Source of the DNA: Nectonema munidae
Taxonomy: Eukaryota; Nematomorpha; Nectonematoida; Nectonematidae
Length of the DNA: 64,000 nt
Reading direction: 5' to 3'
NCBI GenBank assembly: GCA_030549495.1
Contig: JAUIRK010000101.1
Span: 1,039,842 to 1,103,841, forward strand
The notes below the pieces were generated by a model, which was not told the origin of the DNA, ran no database searches, and worked only from the letters and a program-made list of their open reading frames with translations. The translations under genes were made by a program, and so were the position numbers. Shown here one piece after another: positions 24,340 through 36,463 of the stretch; within the stretch, counting starts at the first letter, position 1, and each line of letters opens with the position of its first letter.

Positions 24340-26130
24340 CAAATCCTATGAAAATACGAACAATAATGAACACATCTCTACTAACTGTAGCTTTCAAAAA
24401 TGGATTTGCGTATTTTTCTGAAGAGATATTTGACGGCAATCTGTTGGTCCTTTCATTGCCGATATATAAAAGACAAGCGAATGAAGCCAGCGAATGCTCG
24501 ATGTAGAAACGAAGTTGAATATTACCTGTATATCTTGAATTTATAAATGTGCTAACCATATTCTCGGTGAAGAAAAGTTTAAAATTTTTATTGCATCTTT
24601 CACATTTTTGGCATTACCTTTGGACAGCCATAGAAAAAAATATGTTTTGAAAATTCTGTTCAATCTGGTTCTTTAAAGGAATCTCTCTTTTTGATCAATT
24701 TCTTCTTCTTCATCGCTGTTTGTTGAACTCAGACGTTAACATCACTTAGAGAGAAATATCTGAACCAATTTGTGACAAGGATTAGAAAGATAGAGTAGAT
24801 GGAATAAAAAGTTTCAATACACAAATGGTGTACTTTCAGTCAGAGCACGGTATTTACTGACCTTGTTTGCCTTAAGCTGGCAAAAAAATCTCCCTGTAGT
24901 TCATTTTTTCAACTCAGAGTGAATTTGTTTCAAGTATTGGAAAGCATTCACACGTTGAAAATTTTAAGCGAATTTTTTTGTCATTAAAACCAATGAGAAA
25001 GCCTTTTTCAATTCTTCTGTTGGTCCATTAAATCAAGCATATTGCATCCCAAATGTATAAGCAGAAAAATAGCTTTATCAATGTTTTTTAAAGGCATGGC
25101 ATAATCATATGGCTAATAATGCAATCAAAAGAGCTTAATTTTATCCTAGTTTAAAGCTTGATTTATAAAAAAATTTATTTTTGGAATTTATGTAAATACT
25201 ATTTAGATGTATAAAATGAAAGCACACTTTTGTTTATCAACAATGCTGGCATGCTGTTTTTCAAGTAAAGAAATAATAGTGTAGAAAATATCAGAGTACG
25301 TAAATGAATAGCATGACTAGCGTAAAGTGTTTTTTTTTCAAACATATTTTGGATTTACCATTCCTACTACTAAATGGCAGTCTATATCTTATGTAAAAAT
25401 AAAGATAAACTCTGATTGAATGAAACTATGTTCCCTTAGTACAGTTCACCATATAAAGTGAAAAAAAATCTGATAAAATTAACAACATTTCCTGCTCCCC
25501 ATAAAAAAATTAAAAACAGAAAATAACTCCAGCAAATGATTTCATGTTTTTGATTATATTTTGATTCTTGTAAAATTACATCAATTTTTCATGTGTAACA
25601 AAAAGACCTACTCCGTTCTAAGATTTAAAAGTACTACTTCTCCATACAATCCTTTTTAAAATCTTTAAGATTCATTTATTAATTTCTTTTTTACACATAA
25701 GAGATTTACTTTTTAATTCAAGATACATATTTAAAATATATAACTTTCAATTTTTTTAGTAAACTAAATTATCGTGTAACAAGAGAATCACCTTGCTATA
25801 TGGTCGAAAAAAGAAATATTAACTTTGTTTATATAAAAGCATAAAAAGTTGAATGGTACACTTTCAATTTCTGTATATAAGATAGCTAAACAGTAATCAA
25901 AACATTGATTAAAATTTTTATTTTCTTGAAAAAAAATGTTCCCCCTCATAAAAATATTCAGGGTAGGCCACTGGACCAGTAGCACATGTGTATTCTCATC
26001 CACACTAACTCTAAGATATGTCGTGTTGCTAACGGCAAACAGCATGTGATGTATGTTCCTTAAGACTAGCATATCTATTCTCATTGGAAAAAGGCATCTT
26101 TTCTAACATAGTTCCACTACAGCATACCCT
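24340..26130. other. AT-rich sequence without recognised genes
   Basis: Short frames on both strands only. The minus-strand stretch about 25110-24650 contains scattered coding-like phrases that I could not match to any transposase, so it may be the worn coding part of the surrounding element. Confidence 0.3.
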
Positions 26131-26164
26131 TTTGTAGCTCGTTATATCCAGGTTTTACTGTATG

Positions 26165-26965
26165 ATTTATTTATCTCTAAACTCACTAATAAGACCATTT
26201 CGCAATTAAAACCATAAATATAAAGTCCTAAAGATGGTCTTAATAGCGGGATTTAAATATTATAGAAATGATATATTGTTACATTTAAAAATTTAAGGAA
26301 AAAATCAAAACAAAAAATATTTATAGATATTTTAGGAATATTATTTTCCTTTTAATCTGTAGATGTAAGCGAAAAAACTTATGTACAACAATTTTTAATT
26401 TTACCTTATTATAGGGAATTTAATATCAAACTTATTTCGAGACTCCTAATTTAAATAATTATCGATGGAGCAAAAAAAGTAAAAAAATTATAATTAAAAT
26501 TCTTAAAATAAAATATTTGTTTCTATTATTAATTTTATTAGTTTGAATTGAAAACTCAATTTCAAAAGAAAATTATATCTGATATTATTTAATTAATTTG
26601 TGTAATTTATTTTAATAAGGTAGGTAGGTAGATATTATATTTTAATAATTTTTTTACTTGTAAGATGTTTGATAAAATTCCAAGTATATGTTACATAAAT
26701 TTAAATGAGCATAGTAAGAATTTTTTATAAAAAGAAGAAAAAAATTTATTGAAGAAGTCTCAAATGTATGCTAATATTTCGAATACAGTCAGATCAACAT
26801 ATTCTTGATGGATTGTGAATTTTCCGAATAAAAAAATTTCTCCCTGTGTAAGTAATTTATAAAAAATCAATACCTCACATTAAAATATTAAATATATTCA
26901 TGTTGTTGTAGATGCAAGTACGTAAAACAGAATACCATTTAAAAATTGCAATACAGTAGTAGCTA
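26165..26965. other. AT-rich intergenic sequence
   Basis: More than 75 percent A+T by eye, with a short GGTAGGTAGGTAG simple repeat near 26621-26632. No gene or element ends seen. Confidence 0.45.
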
Positions 26966-27142
26966 GGTAGCTTGGTTAGTTGGTTAGTTGGAAATATCAA
27001 AGCACTCCCAGCCATAAGGCTATATGCTCGCATTATGCTTAAGATGGTTAATCACAATTTTTGTGAATTTGTTTTTTGAGTTTGGAGCCTTGGGGATCGA
27101 ATCCTTGACCTTCAACTGTTAAGCTGAGAGGTACACCCTAAC

Positions 27143-28193
27143 GGTATCCGGACAATTGTCGCAGAACAATTCGTCCCCTGTTAATTTGTCTCCAGGACAA
27201 TTTGTCCCCGATCAATTTGGCCCCGGACAACTCGTCCCCATTTAATTCGTATCGTATTAATTTGCCTCCGGACAAATTGTTCTTGGTTAATTTGCATTAG
27301 AAAAGTATATCATTAAACAAGTTACTTCTGATTTAGCTTTTTTTATTTTTAACTTGATCAATAGAATTATCTTATAAAATGAATACAATTTTTTCTAAAT
27401 AATTTAGGTAAATTTAAAAAGAGCGTAGTCTGCGTAAGCACTTCTTTTTGCTTCTTGAAATTAAATCAGACTTTAATTTTTTTATTCCCACGCCTCAATT
27501 ATTGTTAGGGTGTACCTCTCAGCTTAACAGTTAAAGGTCAGAGGTTCGATCCCCAAGGCTACCAACTCTAAAAACAAATTGACAAAATTGTGATTAACCC
27601 ATCTTAAGCATAATGCGAGCATATAGCCTTACGGCTGAAAGTGCTTTGATATGACCAACCAACCAACCAACCAACCAATCCCACACATACTTGCCTCTAT
27701 AAAAGTCTTAAATCGGTTTCTAGGTAAGAAGAAAAGACAGGTCACAATAAAAATTATTAAAAACAAAGTTTATTCAAAATAAGATGTTAATTTTAAAATG
27801 TGAGATTATGTGCAATTGCTTTCAAAAAAGTAAGTTTTTGTTTCGAATCATAATTTTTCATCACGTTCTTTATTTTAATATTCATACCTTTTAATTTTTT
27901 TTGCTATATGTATAGAAAAAAAAATAGAAAAAAATATATCTTTCTCAACTTAGTTTAAAAAATTAAGTAACTTGAAAGCTAAAAAACAATAATTAAAATA
28001 AAACATATTTTTGAAACTTATTTAAATTTTAAATTTTCAAGGGTTAAAAATAATGAGATTGAAATATTTATGAAATTTTAGAGACGAATTGACCCACGAC
28101 AAATTGTCCTGGGGACGAATTGTCCGACGACGAATTGTCACGGGACAAACTTTCCCACGACGAATTAACCGGAGACGAATTGTCCTAGCGCCC
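27143..28193. mobile_element. 1.05-kb terminal-inverted-repeat element built of GGACAATTCGTCC units
   Basis: The two ends are inverted. Left begins GGTATCCGGACAATTGTC; right, read on the minus strand, begins GGGCGCTAGGACAATTCGTC. Each end (27143-27300 and 28080-28193) is a series of short, imperfect repeats of a GGGGACGAATTGTCC-like unit. An 8-bp duplication ACCCTAAC (27135-27142 and 28194-28201) flanks the element and lies inside a SINE. There is no transposase. The interior holds SINE copy 2. The 8-bp duplication allows hAT-like origin, but the TIR sequence does not settle the superfamily. Confidence 0.7.
27488..27690 (+). repeat. tRNA-derived SINE, family 1, copy 2
   Basis: Plus-strand copy with head GCCTCAATTATTGTTAGGG, B box GAGGTTCGATCCCC near 27541-27554 and body phrase GCGAGCATATAGCCTTACGG. 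It carries the longest (CCAA)n tail of the three copies, about five units near 27656-27680. It lies inside the TIR element at 27143-28193 and so inserted after that element existed. Confidence 0.8.
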
Positions 28194-28436
28194 ACCCTAA
28201 CAACCATTCAGGCTCACGTAGGTAGGAAGAATTTACTAAATTTAATGTTCTTTTCCATTTTAAAAAAAATTCTCATAGTTTGTGTTTCCTTAAAAATATT
28301 TGAATCCCCTAGAGTATTTTTTATTATCTTAATCTTATTAATTTTTACTATTTTATTTAGTAATTTGTTTACTTTGTCATAATAGAGTTATTTTCAATTT
28401 TTGTCAAACATTCTGTTTAATCCAAACCAATAACAA

Positions 28437-28624
28437 TTACCATGAGCCTCAATGATTGTTAGAGTGTACCTCTTAGCTTAAAAGTTGAGGGTCAGAGGTT
28501 TGATCCCCAAGGCTCTGAACTCTTAAAAACAAATTCACAAAAATTGTGAGTAACCATCTTAAGCACAATGCGAGCATATAGCTTTACGGCTGAAAGTGCT
28601 TTGATATATGCCAACCAACCAACA
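28437..28624 (+). repeat. tRNA-derived SINE, family 1, copy 3
   Basis: Plus-strand copy with the same head (GCCTCAATGATTGTTAGAG), B box GAGGTTTGATCCCC near 28495-28508 with one substitution, the shared body and a short (CCAA) tail. Three copies within 1.7 kb define a consensus of about 185 bp ending in CCAA repeats. Confidence 0.8.
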
Positions 28625-29600
28625 ATTACCATAATTTAATTTGAATAAGTATATTTTGATAAAAAAAAATTTAATTTTTTCTGTTTTATAAAATAAGTAT
28701 ACATATCTAAAAAATGTTAGTGCAAAATATATTTAAAGATTATGAAGAGAGTTATGAGAAAGAATGATTGAAATTAACTTTAAACACTCTTTTCACAAGT
28801 ACTATAAATTACAAGTAGAATGTGATTACTTTAATTGATTATAATTTTATTTATTTTTAATTTATTTCTGCAACTGGTTTTTTAGATTGAATCTTTTTCT
28901 AAAGTAAGAAGCCCTAAAAAGTTTTTTATGTTTCAATCGTAGTTAAGTGTAACACTTATTACTATTATATTATACAATTTTTTTTGTAAATTTATTATTT
29001 AAACACATCAAGTTTTACCACATCAATTCACTTGGCAGTTCAATGAAAGAGGATCGTTTTTGCTTTCATTTTTTTTGTTCACAGAGATATTCAATTGGAT
29101 ATTGACACATTATTTATATGTATGCTAAAAAGTGTCCTAGACGGATGAGAATTATAAATAAATTCAATCCTCTTAGTTCTTAATCTAGTTACTTTCTTAT
29201 AATAAACTTATAATTTTTTAATATATTATTATTATACTCTAAGTTTTATGATAAAAAGTACATTTTCGCTTTTTATTAAACTATTACCCAAAATAAGATA
29301 AAAATAATAAAATTTCATAAAGCTTAAATTTTTATGCTTCAAATTTGAGTTCTAGTTTAGTAAAATCCGCTCCCACCCCCTAATTTTGACTTTGTCGATT
29401 TCAAACATTATATTTGCTTTTATTGTATACCAAGTCCAAACTCTTACCTTGATGTTCATTCTCATTTTTCCTACATATAAATTAGTTTAGTAAATTGTTC
29501 CTATATGGGTCGTTCCCAATTGACATCAACCTTTTTTTGATAAATTTCAACCCCCTCTCCCCCCCCCCCCCTCCTCATGTCAACTTTTAGATATATCATC
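28625..29600. other. AT-rich intergenic sequence with a C-run
   Basis: No gene seen. A pyrimidine tract with thirteen consecutive C bases lies at about 29557-29572, in otherwise AT-rich sequence. Confidence 0.4.
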
Positions 29601-29601
29601 A

Positions 29602-32419
29602 CCAGGGCGAGTAAAAGTCAATAAAGTCAATTTTGCTTTGAGCCTTAGAAATGTTTTAAAAACAACTTTCATTTATTTCGTTACTTGAATGATAATCATT
29701 TGTATGTTTTTTACAATTTTTTGTTATTCAGTCAATAAAGTCAATTTTTGTTTTGAAATATAATTTTTCACTACTTAGCATAAATACTTTTCTATTTTTC
29801 AATATTTCTTTTCATTTCTCTCGAATTTTTCAAAAAATTTGTATATAGCTGTTTTAAAGGTTTTTTTTTATCAAGGTAGATGATTCCATCAACAATTTGA
29901 ATCATTAATTCTAATAATTCCTTCTAAATAATATTGTCAATTAATTAACATTTAAAATTTTATAAATAAGATCAAACTCACAACAAATGAAGGAGGTATC
30001 AAATAAATATATAGTTTTAAATTTCAATTAATAAACTGGTTTGTTAATAAAGAACCCTCTTGAACTCGGCTCTGAAGCAAATTCTAAATAACTAAAAAAA
30101 AAAAAAATTCTAAACAGAGGTTAGGAGCCTTTTCATAGAAAGAGCAAAAAAACACTCATTTTTTGATGCATTCCTTTAGAAGCCCTATATATTTAAACAC
30201 AAAAAATAGAATCATATTAGAGTTTTAAAGTAAAGCAAGTTTTATTATTAAAAATATAAGACATTTCATTAAAAACCTAGATTTGAAGAGCTATGGTGTT
30301 GTGAAGAGAATTTTTCACTTTTGTTGAATATTTCTTATTCCAAAGTACCTAAGTTGTTTGAAAGCCGTATGTGATCTTCAATAGGAGCATATTAGTCTCA
30401 CGAGCCATAGGTTTGTGACGCCTGCTTTTTAAGTACAATTTCACTTTTTGTCTTATTTCTTATTGGCTTGAGATATGATCATTATCACGTGTCACTGGCA
30501 CCAAGTTTATAATGTTTGTATGAGCACTGAGAAGTTTAATTATTGCATATGATATCTTACAGCTTGTTATCGTAATTGTTTTTAAACAATACAATCACAA
30601 ACGTTTATACATTATGTGTATCCATTTAAACACAGTTTAACTACTTTCATATGAAACATATCTCTTATGTATTAAATTTACTCATACATTAAGAGAAATT
30701 GCCCATACACAATCATTAGAACATTAAAATATATACGTTATATTGCATAACCAATGATTTAGCAAGGCATGCGTTAATTAAAGCAATCATTTAATTTCAA
30801 CACTGTCCCAATTATTTTGTACAGCACTGTACTTTCATTGCTCTCTCTTACACACAACTGATACGTTATCTCACTATTGAAAACTATTCTTTTTATTTTC
30901 CCTCGTCTGTTATTAACTTTTTGAAATTGAAGATTAAGCATGCCGAAAATTGCTCAGAGCAGATCACATAAAATATCTTCATTTCTCTTAAAATATCCGA
31001 CAGAATTCACCTTTTCTGTAGATAAAAGCATTTTGTATTGTAAATTATGCATGACAGAAGTAAAATACAATAAAACCTTTTTTGTGGACAAGCACAGATC
31101 AACCAACAAACATAAAAGACATCTTGAAAGTTCTATTGAAAATAAAAGTCTTGAATTATTTGTGAAAGTCCCAGATATAAATTTTACCAATACTTTAGTG
31201 ACAGCGTTTTTAGAAGCAAACATTCCTCTTCATAAGTTGAATCGTTCAAGTATCAAATCTCTATTTGAAAACATGGGTAAAATTTTACCATCAGTACGAA
31301 CTTGTAGAAACGCAATTGATGATTTGGTAAGAAAAAAGCTGGAAGAAATTAAAGAATTAATCAAAAACCAGAAAATCTTTCTAATGATTGATAAAACAGA
31401 TGCATTGGATAGAATTTTTGTTAATGTTTTGCTAGGAAAACTAGAGTTTCCTACTGTCATGTATCTCATTAAAGTTGTCTTTTATGAGTCACATTTAAAT
31501 TCAGAAAAACTAACTATTTTGATAGACGATGTTATTAAAGAATTTGACATTAAACGTGAAAACTTTTGTTTGCTTTTAACAGATGCTGCAAGGTATAATG
31601 TATCTTCCGAAAAAACATTGAAAATTTTGATTCCTAATCTTTTCCACGTGACATGTTTCTCCCATCTTCTACACAATTGCGCTTTAAAAGTAAAAGCATT
31701 TTACAAAAACGTTGATGATTTAATTTCTTCAGTAAAAGCTCTCACAATAAAAAACAAAAAAAGACGTTTTCTTTTTAAAGATATTGGCCTCCCACCTACT
31801 CCTATTGTAAAAAGATAGGCAAGTGGGTTGAAAAGTGCGCTCTATTACTCTGAATATCTTCCAAATGTCAAAAGAATTATTGAAAAAATTGATGATGAAG
31901 ACAGCATTTTGTTAAAAAGGGCTAAAGAGAGTATAAAAAATTGTGATTTGGCTAAAAGCCTACTCTCAATAAAACTTTTCAATAAGAGATGCCTACAACT
32001 CTTAATTAAATTTATTGAGGATGAATGCAAAATACAAGAATATTTGGAAAACCGATTTAATCAAAATGAAATCAAAGACATAATAGAGATGAAAAATTCT
32101 GAAATTTCACCTAGTATTTATTTGAAGTTACAGGACAGTCACGCTACTACTTCAGAAGTTGAACGCTCGTTTTCAAAATTGAAGAAACTATTGGAAAAAG
32201 ATAGAAACTTTAAGGAAGAAAATATTTTTAAATACATGATATTTTATTACAATGTAAAAACTCTTATTTTTAAATAAAAAAATTTGCATGTTTTTCATCG
32301 TATATGTATATTTGGAAACAAAATATGACATTCCTTAACATAAAGAAACTTTTTTTAATAAGTCAATTTTTGGAGGTAAACAGTCAACTTTTCAAAATTT
32401 AAAGTCAATTTTTCCTCGC
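29602..32419 (+). mobile_element. hAT transposon with BED-finger transposase
   Basis: The left end CAGGGCGAGTAAAAGTCAAT (29602) and the right end, minus-strand TAGTGCGAGGAAAAATTGAC (ending about 32419), are imperfect inverted repeats. Both are followed by repeated AAAGTCAATTTT motifs. The transposase lies between, about 1.3 kb from the left end. I could not confirm an 8-bp target duplication. A second, shorter member of the same family is at 62063-63350, with a partial duplicate at 56872-57787. Confidence 0.65.
30940..32277 (+). pseudogene. hAT transposase (BED finger, CGGBP1-like), one stop
   Basis: The first 292 codons from ATG 30940 open with a BED/C2H2-like finger: YCKLCMTEV at residues 29-37 and later HRSTNKHKRH. 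An RNase H-like core follows, with FLMIDKTDALD (around residue 147), LLLTDAARYNV (around residue 210) and HVTCFSHLLHNCAL (around residue 238). After an in-frame TAG at 31816-31818 the same frame continues without further breaks to 32277. It ends in the hAT dimerisation motif, SHATTSEVERSFSKLKKLL. The stop sits where relatives usually carry tryptophan, so a single base change may have killed this copy. In vertebrates the same BED plus hAT architecture gave rise to CGGBP1; whether this is an orthologous lineage is inference. Confidence 0.75.
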
Positions 32420-34114
32420 ACTAGTTATAACTTTCGTCTTCTATATCAGTTGCAACTTTTACAGTGGCATTTTCTTCAGATATTCTCAAATAATATTCAC
32501 TAAATAAGTTAAATTCTATGGCGATTTTAAACCTTATTTCAGATGCAAGTCAATGTAGAGCAATAAATAATGAATTATATCTGCAGTTTCCATGAGGGGA
32601 AGAAAATACTCCCTCATCATCAGCCATGGGAAAATTATGACATGACAATACTATATTTCTAAACTAATGCCTTCCTATCATTTCTCAATAAAATGCGATT
32701 ACTCGTCATATAAATCTGTCCGTAATAACACCACATCCTAAAGGTATATTAGAATCAGTAACTACCCTTTTGACAATGTTAGTACCCCCAAAATAGCTTT
32801 TATCGCTTAACCCAGAAATATAAATTTCTGTTTTCAGTATGTAAAGAGACCTAGCATCTGTACAGTGATATCTATCTAAGATACATTCGTGTAAGTTTAA
32901 TATACCTGGTTTTGCGAGGGTTAATAGAATAGGAAGGAATAAGATTGTAAAAAGAAAACACCTTTGTGAAAAATATTTTTAGAAAAATTATTAAAAAAGA
33001 ACTGTTACAAGTATTGACAAAAATATAGTTTTCAAAAACATAAAATATAGTTTCTGAAAAATTAACTTATTCTTAAAGATCTTAGTGTTAATATTAGTCC
33101 ATTGTGACTCATTTAAAACTAAAGATGCCTTTGCTGGAAAATATTTAAAAAAAAACAGATTGTGATAACCCTTGTAAAAAGACATGAAATTGTATCTTAT
33201 AAAAAAAATTAAAATAAAGGCCCCAAAAGTTTTGATATAAATATTGCATATTTTAAACTAATATGACTTCTTTGCGAAAAATTATTCAAAACAAACAAAT
33301 TGCGAAAATGAAATACTTATGTGAAAATACAGCAAAAAACAAAAAAAGAGTTCTATGAATTATTGATGTAATATTTTAACAAAAATTAAGCTATCCAAAA
33401 TCATCCATGTGTTACAATTGATTATTTGTGTTAATCATTTAGCGCAAACAAGACAAGTTGCAAAATGATCCCTAAAAAGTGTTTATATAAATATATTGTA
33501 TTCCTAAACGTATGCCTTAGTGAAATTTAAGTTAATTAAATTATTATTTAAAAAAATAAGTAACCTCTAGGAAAATAAATGAAAATAAAAAATACTTATG
33601 CAAAAATTTTTTTAAGATAAAAATCTTGTAAAAAAAGACATGAAATTACACTCAATAAAATAGCCTTTTTTAAAAAAAGTTAAATTACACTTTTTCATTA
33701 AAGATGGAGATAATAATATTAAATTATATCAAAAGAAGAAGTATAAAAAATTTTAAATGAAAAAGATTAAATAGTAAAATCTACATGATGGCAATAACTC
33801 ATTTAAGATAAAAAGCAAAAAATCAAAAACAAAATAATTGATCTTGAAATATAAAATAGTTAGCATCTTGGAGACCACAGACACACAGAGAAAAGTTAGA
33901 ATGATATACGTTTAAAAATTTGCTCAAAAGTGTCAGAAGAGGGGAAAAGGAACGACGCAAAAGTTAATGGGCAGAGATTATGTTAAGTTTTAATATATAA
34001 TCTTTATATATATATGGCACAACTATTAAGTACTTCAACGCGCCAGGGAAAAGAGCAATGTTGGGAAGCAAAATGAAATGAGAACAGATGTTCAGAGTAA
34101 ATTATTATTATAGC
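32420..34114. other. AT-rich intergenic sequence
   Basis: Low-complexity A/T-rich DNA with many short A and T runs. No gene, repeat or RNA recognised. A 64-codon frame at 32991-33185 (minus) is not convincing. Confidence 0.45.
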
Positions 34115-35699
34115 CAGTAAAACCTCCGACTTCGACACCTCTATAATCCGACTACCTCTTTACTTCGACCGGTTTTTTACAGTCTAGTTTATATCTACTT
34201 TATTTCACTATTATATAACCTCTCTATCTTGACCACCTCTCAACTCCGAAGACCGACCACTTGTTTTTTAAAAATTCCTATGTTCATAATACGATTTTAA
34301 CTTCTATAACCGACCGTTACTCGCATGAGTTTATATTTCCAATGAAAAATTACTTTTAATTTTTTTTACAACACAGTATACTTTAATAATAATTCACCAT
34401 ACTATTATGTCGCATTAAAAAAAGTCAAGAAATGTCTCTAATGCTTTCATGAGTTTGAAAACAATTGCACATGCTTACATCTGAAAGCAATACAAACGTA
34501 AATTTATGTAGAAGAAGCCAACAAGCATTTCGACAGTGTAAAAGCATAACAATCATGCTATAAATAATTCATGCTATGCTAACCTTATGTCATTTATTGT
34601 TGAGAAGAAAAAAGATACATGATACTTTTGAAACACATGGCAGTTGGAAATTATGAATAGAAAAGAATTCCTCACACAGCAAACTTAATCCATTACATAG
34701 TCTTACATTCATACTCATGTTTTTCATTTATAGCTGAGCTTAGTCGTAAGTTTTTATCATTTCTAAGAGCTTGCATAAAATATGTGATTGTATATTGGAT
34801 ATCTTGAAAGTTTTAGTTTGATAAAAATTTCGCCTCTGTTCATACTACTTGGAGATGGCTTGTTTTTTAAGCAAAATTTCATTAAAAAATTACAGACTCT
34901 ATATATTTTAAGGAGAGAAAATTATGAAAAATGACAATATATTTTAAAACTAAAGTGGTCTCTATTAGTTTTAGTATTTTGCGTAAAATATAAAGTTTGG
35001 CGTGAATCTACTACTAACTAACAATTATCTTAACTAAAGCTTTTTCTATTTTGACATGACCGCAATGCGGCGTTCAGTTTTTATATAGTAATTTGAAAGT
35101 TTATGCTTGATCAAACTACCTCTTCAAAGGTCTCACTTATCAATGGCACTGGCCAAGTATATTACACATATTATAAAAGCTAGATAACTCGGACCCTCAG
35201 GGAAATATAGAGTTTGTCCGACTTGGTGTATCTGAGAGGTACATGATCAAAACGGCCGAAACTAAAACGTTCAAAAACGAAAACGGTCAAAAATCGAAAA
35301 CTCTAAAACTGAAACGACCGGAAAGTAAGAAATCTTAACCCTATTAGTGCCTTCACTAAAAAATTAATTGTAGAAAATTGGCTGAATCATATCCCTTCAA
35401 ATTTTGTGACATTTCCTAAAATCGCTAGCTGCATCTTTTGAAACCATTTTCATGGTAGTTGAATGACCCCTTAATGTCCAAAACTGTCAATCAAAATAAA
35501 GAATTAAAATTTTTTGCAAAATTTTAACATTATCTGTACTTAACCTTATAACTTAGGATCTATATTATATAATACCCTGAAAATTTATAATTATATACAG
35601 TTTGAAACGCACAACACTTTATATATTTAATTTTTTCAATAATCATGGCTACTTTTTAGAAAATGTCAATCAAAATTTTGATTGATCAAAAATGTATCT

Positions 35700-36196
35700 A
35701 ATAAAATATACCTTCAAATTTTACATAAAATATAGGTTTTTATACTAAATCGGTCATGCTGTTTTCATTTCTGGACTCATTTTTTACATTTAGGATTTGA
35801 AATTACCTATAAGCGAAATCAAATTTGTGTTTTACTTCTAAAAATTGTCTCCAAAAACATTCATTCTAATTTTATAATGAAATATATGTTTTATACCAGA
35901 TCAACCATGCTGTTTTCATTTCTGAACTCATTTTTCACATTTAGAGGTTTTAAAATATCATGCAAAATTTGCGGTTTACTTCTAAAAGCTATCTCCAAAA
36001 ATATTCTCTCAATTTTACATGAAATATTTGTTTTTATACCAAATCGATCATGCTGTTTTCATTTTTGAACTCATTTTTTACATTTAGGATGTGAAAATAC
36101 CTATAAGTGTTAATCAAATTTGCGGTTTACTTCTAAAAATTGTCTCCAAAAACATTCATTCAAATTTTACAATTAAATATATGTTTTTATACCAAA
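35700..36196 (-). repeat. ~150-bp tandem array (second monomer type), left of the Ty3/Gypsy insertion
   Basis: About three monomers of the GTAAACCGCAAATTTGATT type (seen here on the minus strand) lie between the element end and the Ty3/Gypsy insertion. The array resumes at 40240. The 63-codon frame at 35877-36068 is a by-product of the repeat. Confidence 0.8.
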
Positions 36197-36201
36197 TCAA
36201 C

Positions 36202-36443
36202 TGTAGTATAATTTGCGCCTAGAGGTCTCTTAAATGTAAATCCTTGATATACGTTTACGTGCATATTACTTTATATTCCTAAGGCACATTTTTTATATAT
36301 ATATATACACACACTGCTGTTATTTCATCACTTTTAGCATCCTTATAGTACTTTTATAACTTAACTTACGTTTGCTATTCTATCCTGAATAAATAATCTT
36401 ATATCGTTACTACAATCAATCTTCTTATTCTGCTTTTACTACA
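36202..36443 (+). repeat. 5' LTR of the Ty3/Gypsy element
   Basis: 242 bp, beginning TGTAGTATAATTTGCG and ending GCTTTTACTACA, with a TA/CA dinucleotide run in the middle and an AATAAA signal near its end. It matches the 3' LTR nearly exactly. Confidence 0.92.
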
Positions 36444-36463
36444 ATTAAAAGTACTAATATAAA

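Larger units (their letters stand above)
22771..26157. mobile_element. possible Tigger/pogo-like element with only its ends preserved
   Basis: The left end CAGTAAAATCTGG (22771) and the right end, minus-strand CAGTAAAACCTGG (ending at 26157 and followed by TA), resemble pogo-type termini. Sequence after the left end has the GCGACC/ACGACC phrases common in Tigger ends. The interior holds no recognisable transposase and is occupied by later insertions (hAT MITE at 23721-23992, SINE-like sequence near 24190-24330). The pairing of these two ends is a guess. Confidence 0.35.
26966..28219 (-). repeat. tRNA-derived SINE, family 1, copy 1 (split by insertion)
   Basis: Minus-strand SINE whose (TTGG)-type simple tail, in plus orientation GGTTAGTTGGTTAGTTGG, lies near 26971-26990. 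The body runs to 27142 and includes the B box (minus strand GGATTCGATCCC, near 27090). Its 5' head is displaced to 28194-28219 by the insertion at 27143-28193. The sequence ACCCTAAC occurs on both sides of that insertion. The body matches copies 2 and 3 below. Confidence 0.75.
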
